DNA of 64,000 nt from Pyropia yezoensis (taxonomy: Eukaryota > Rhodophyta > Bangiophyceae > Bangiales > Bangiaceae). How positions within the stretch are numbered: the first letter of the stretch is position 1; every line of letters begins with the position of its first letter. The translations under genes were made by a program, and so were the position numbers. The stretch covers positions 36,432,894 to 36,496,893 of the forward strand of contig CM020618.1 in assembly GCA_009829735.1 (NCBI GenBank). Direction: 5' to 3'. The notes beneath the pieces were generated by a model that was given only the letters and a program-made list of their open reading frames with translations, was not told the origin of the DNA and did not search any database. Shown here piece by piece: positions 61,977 to 64,000 of this stretch.

Positions 61977-63923
61977 ATGGCTAGCTCGGACCCCCCGTCG
62001 TCCGGGGAGTACACGGGTGACGCACGTACTTCAGTGCTTTTGAATACTGGTGAGACACAGGTGGGTTTACCTGGGGTCGCAGAGGGACTAGAGGTCCCTC
62101 AAGCCAGCAGGACTGGAAGTACGGGCGGGCAACAGGCCACCCCGACTCAGTCGGGAGTTCACTCGGGTTGGACTTCTGATGTGGGTGGGCCGAAGTCTGG
62201 CCACCGCGTGGTATACTCAACGGGAACGTCCCAAGGGGTGAGGACTGTCCCCGCGGGTTCCACTCGGGTTGGAGCCAACTTTGGCTTGGAGCCGTCGCCA
62301 ACTAGGCTTTCGGAGGACGGCGGACCTCCGTTGGTCGGCGATGGGCTCGCGCCCATGCCCCCGGTTGAGACCCCTGAGGAACGTGGTTACCCCTCAGGTG
62401 GACTCCCGGAGGCGGACCGAGACTCAACTGGAGTCGTCAATCCACTCCTCGCGGAAACGGTCCGTCGGGAGGCGACCAATGTGTTGCGGCAGACTTTGCC
62501 GGACCTGGTGGTCACGATGACGAATACTATTCTGAATCAGATAGTGGCGAGTTTGCCAGATGGCCTTAATGTCCAGACCGGATTGGGGCTCTCGAGCCCG
62601 CAGGCGCAGGGGGAATCTCCCCTGACGCCTATTCCGGGTCACCCCGAACAGGGGGAGACCCCTGTGACTCCCATCGTGGGAGCCGCACCATTCTCGGTGG
62701 GGCGTACGCCCTTCACGGGGGAGTTCCCCTCGGAAACGCCGGCGGTTACACCAAGCTCGCCGTACCAGACTACAGGCGCTGAGGGTCAACTTACCCCAGT
62801 GCCACAGCGGCTGTTCCCTCAACGTGAGGTGCCGCCCAAGATCCAGGTAGCCAACCCGGTCTACCAGCGGATCTTTGACTGCGAGACCTACGCACTCCAC
62901 AACAAGTCGGTGGCGTATGGTCCTGACCAGGCCCGAGCCATGGGCCGTGCCAAGAAGAATGCACTTCATTCTTTTGGGCACAAAGCGGAGTGGGATGGAA
63001 CTCCCCCCCTCCGTGTCTTTGAGTTCCTACGTCGTTTCACAAAAGCCTGTGACGACAATGCCATAAGTGAAGGTATGGCTTTTTACATGCTACAGGAGTT
63101 TACGAAGGGCGACCTGCGGACAGAACTTATGTCCGTCATGCCCAGCTCCTCAAGTGGAGGCGCTGGGGAGGTGACGTCCTATTTGGAGCTCGTCAACTGG
63201 TTGTTGAGAGCCATGGTTGATGAGGCAGCGTTGGCTTCTCAAGTCGAGGAGTTTACGCATGCCCATCAGGAAGAGGCGGAGGACGAGTTGTCCTTTGCGG
63301 AGCGAGTCCGTAAGCTCAACAATCTTTGTGGGTTTCTTCATCCACAAGCTGTGGTGAAGAGTCGGTTTGTGGAGGGACTCCGTTGGTCAGTCCGGATGGA
63401 GACCCGGGAGCATAACACTGCCCGGGCGACCCTGGCCGAGTTGGCCAGGTTCGCTTACCGCAGAGGTGAGGCCTACCGCAAGTTGCGGGAGGAACAACGC
63501 CAGAAGCGTCAGGCCGAGTTGGCCAAGGAACGAGAGGAGGCGCGCCAGGCCAGAGAGTTGAGAGAGGCACGCCGAATCCGCAAGGAGAGGGTGGTAGCTG
63601 CCGTGGGAACTTCCCAGGGTATCCCTTCGTCTTCCCCAGTTGGGAAGATCCCTCCCGGAACAGACCATCGGTGTTGGAACTGCAACTCCGATGGACACTG
63701 GGCATATGATTGCCCCAAGTTGAGTAAACGCATCCAACAACTTGTTAGGAATGCGAGTAAGAAGTCGGCTACGAACGAAGTACGTTCACGCCGCGAGGGT
63801 GGGTCTCGACCGGTCGTCGCGGTCGCCACACCCTCGGCGGAGGAGGCGGACACGTCGTCCTCGGACTCGTCGTCTTCCTCCCCGCCCTCAGATTCGGACG
63901 CCAAGTCGGCGGGAAACGAATGA
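61977..63923 (+). CDS. Gag (gypsy family 2), intact
   Basis: Structural protein of the element's particles, 648 residues without a break. The ATG at 61977 (MASSDPPSSGEYTGDAR) matches the start of copy A. Residues 1-~280 are Pro/Thr/Gly-rich. The capsid-like helical region (about 290-500) includes FEFLRRFTKACDDNAISEG and TSYLELVNWLLRAMVDEAAL. An Arg/Glu-rich coiled segment (YRKLREEQRQKRQAELAKE) precedes the zinc knuckle CWNCNSDGHWAYDC. The tail is Ser/Asp-rich. It ends ...KSAGNE with TGA overlapping a pol ATG. The heptamer GGGAAAC at 63911-63917 sits in the gag frame as G GGA AAC, two codons before the stop. Confidence 0.92.
   Translation: MASSDPPSSGEYTGDARTSVLLNTGETQVGLPGVAEGLEVPQASRTGSTGGQQATPTQSGVHSGWTSDVGGPKSGHRVVYSTGTSQGVRTVPAGSTRVGANFGLEPSPTRLSEDGGPPLVGDGLAPMPPVETPEERGYPSGGLPEADRDSTGVVNPLLAETVRREATNVLRQTLPDLVVTMTNTILNQIVASLPDGLNVQTGLGLSSPQAQGESPLTPIPGHPEQGETPVTPIVGAAPFSVGRTPFTGEFPSETPAVTPSSPYQTTGAEGQLTPVPQRLFPQREVPPKIQVANPVYQRIFDCETYALHNKSVAYGPDQARAMGRAKKNALHSFGHKAEWDGTPPLRVFEFLRRFTKACDDNAISEGMAFYMLQEFTKGDLRTELMSVMPSSSSGGAGEVTSYLELVNWLLRAMVDEAALASQVEEFTHAHQEEAEDELSFAERVRKLNNLCGFLHPQAVVKSRFVEGLRWSVRMETREHNTARATLAELARFAYRRGEAYRKLREEQRQKRQAELAKEREEARQARELREARRIRKERVVAAVGTSQGIPSSSPVGKIPPGTDHRCWNCNSDGHWAYDCPKLSKRIQQLVRNASKKSATNEVRSRREGGSRPVVAVATPSAEEADTSSSDSSSSSPPSDSDAKSAGNE
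63911..63917 (+). promoter_or_regulatory. Candidate -1 ribosomal frameshift site
   Basis: GGGAAAC in the X XXY YYZ register of gag. The pol frame is at -1 and opens at the overlapping ATGA (63920-63923). The same heptamer lies at 8590-8596 in copy A. A short stem (GGCTG with CAGCC) can form just downstream. Confidence 0.6.
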
Positions 63924-64000
63924 CCGTTGGGGCTGGTCGTCCGAAGCTCACAACGGCAGCCTCGGCCAAGTGGGCCAGGAGGACGAACCAACCGTGCCGG
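63920..64000 (+). CDS. Pol N-terminus (gypsy family 2, copy B), partial
   Basis: The ATG overlaps the gag stop and the frame is open to the window edge. It matches copy A upstream of the protease motif. The protease, reverse transcriptase and integrase would lie beyond the window. Confidence 0.7.
   Translation, partial: MTVGAGRPKLTTAASAKWARRTNQPCR

Larger units (their letters stand above)
61386..64000 (+). mobile_element. Ty3/gypsy family 2, copy B, runs off right edge
   Basis: LTR 61386-61857, primer-binding site, intact gag, and the start of pol. It is inserted in the 3' end of the Ulp1-like gene in the same orientation. The five bases before it are TTCGC. The far LTR is outside the window. 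Confidence 0.92.

Noticed and set aside
1-64000. CRISPR arrays, rRNA and tRNA genes, bacterial operons
   Set aside because: No direct-repeat/spacer pattern, no rRNA core sequence and no convincing tRNA boxes were seen. Introns and retroelements point to a eukaryotic nucleus.

Overview
The window looks like nuclear DNA of a GC-rich eukaryote with few introns. The best fit is a bangiophyte red alga of the Porphyra/Pyropia type. This is inference from very high GC, long G or C homopolymers, mostly single-exon genes with very high GC3, GT-AG introns, and a mix of P-type cyclin, GT47 exostosin, bZIP, XendoU and chromodomain Ty3/gypsy elements. No bacterial operon, Shine-Dalgarno signal, rRNA, tRNA or CRISPR array was seen. 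A 500-N scaffold gap lies at 2976-3475.

Layout. 1-10 kb is retrotransposon debris: a minus-strand Ty3/gypsy element (gag running off the left edge, LTR 1783-2356), the 3' end of a related plus-strand chromovirus (decayed integrase, chromodomain, LTR 4869-5437), and the 5' part of a second gypsy family (LTR 6069-6538, frameshifted gag, truncated protease). 10-13.3 kb is less GC-rich, with palindromes and a 915-bp PIF/Harbinger-like element that has a TAA target duplication. 13.3-16.6 kb is an extreme G/C-homopolymer block that runs into a one-intron P-type (PHO80-like) cyclin. 18.8-24.3 kb holds an acylaminoacyl-peptidase-like S9 hydrolase (plus) and a polyQ bZIP factor (minus), convergently arranged. 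24.3-35 kb is mostly GC-rich intergenic DNA with a 119-bp mariner-like MITE and two hypothetical ORFs. 35.1-36.6 kb is a minus-strand XendoU-family endoribonuclease with a C-terminal IQ-like motif. 38.5-40.6 kb is an apparently broken Ala/Lys-rich nuclear-type gene. 42.3-44.5 kb is a minus-strand exostosin-type glycosyltransferase.

45.9-57.0 kb is an 11-kb DNA transposon with perfect 29-bp terminal inverted repeats. It encodes a four-exon Plavaka-like (CMC/En-Spm-type) transposase with an in-frame TGA, plus a divergently transcribed 823-aa protein of no recognised family. Directly to its right lies a 1.3-kaa protein ending in a Ulp1-type (C48) SUMO-protease domain with its full catalytic tetrad. 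The last residues of that protein are cut by insertion of another copy of the second gypsy family (LTR 61386-61857, intact gag, start of pol), which runs off the right edge.

The cellular genes show no common pathway. The mobile elements explain most of the structure at the two ends and in the 45-57 kb block. The most novel item is the 11-kb transposon with its companion ORF. The gypsy family's gag/pol junction also carries a canonical GGGAAAC -1 slippery heptamer.
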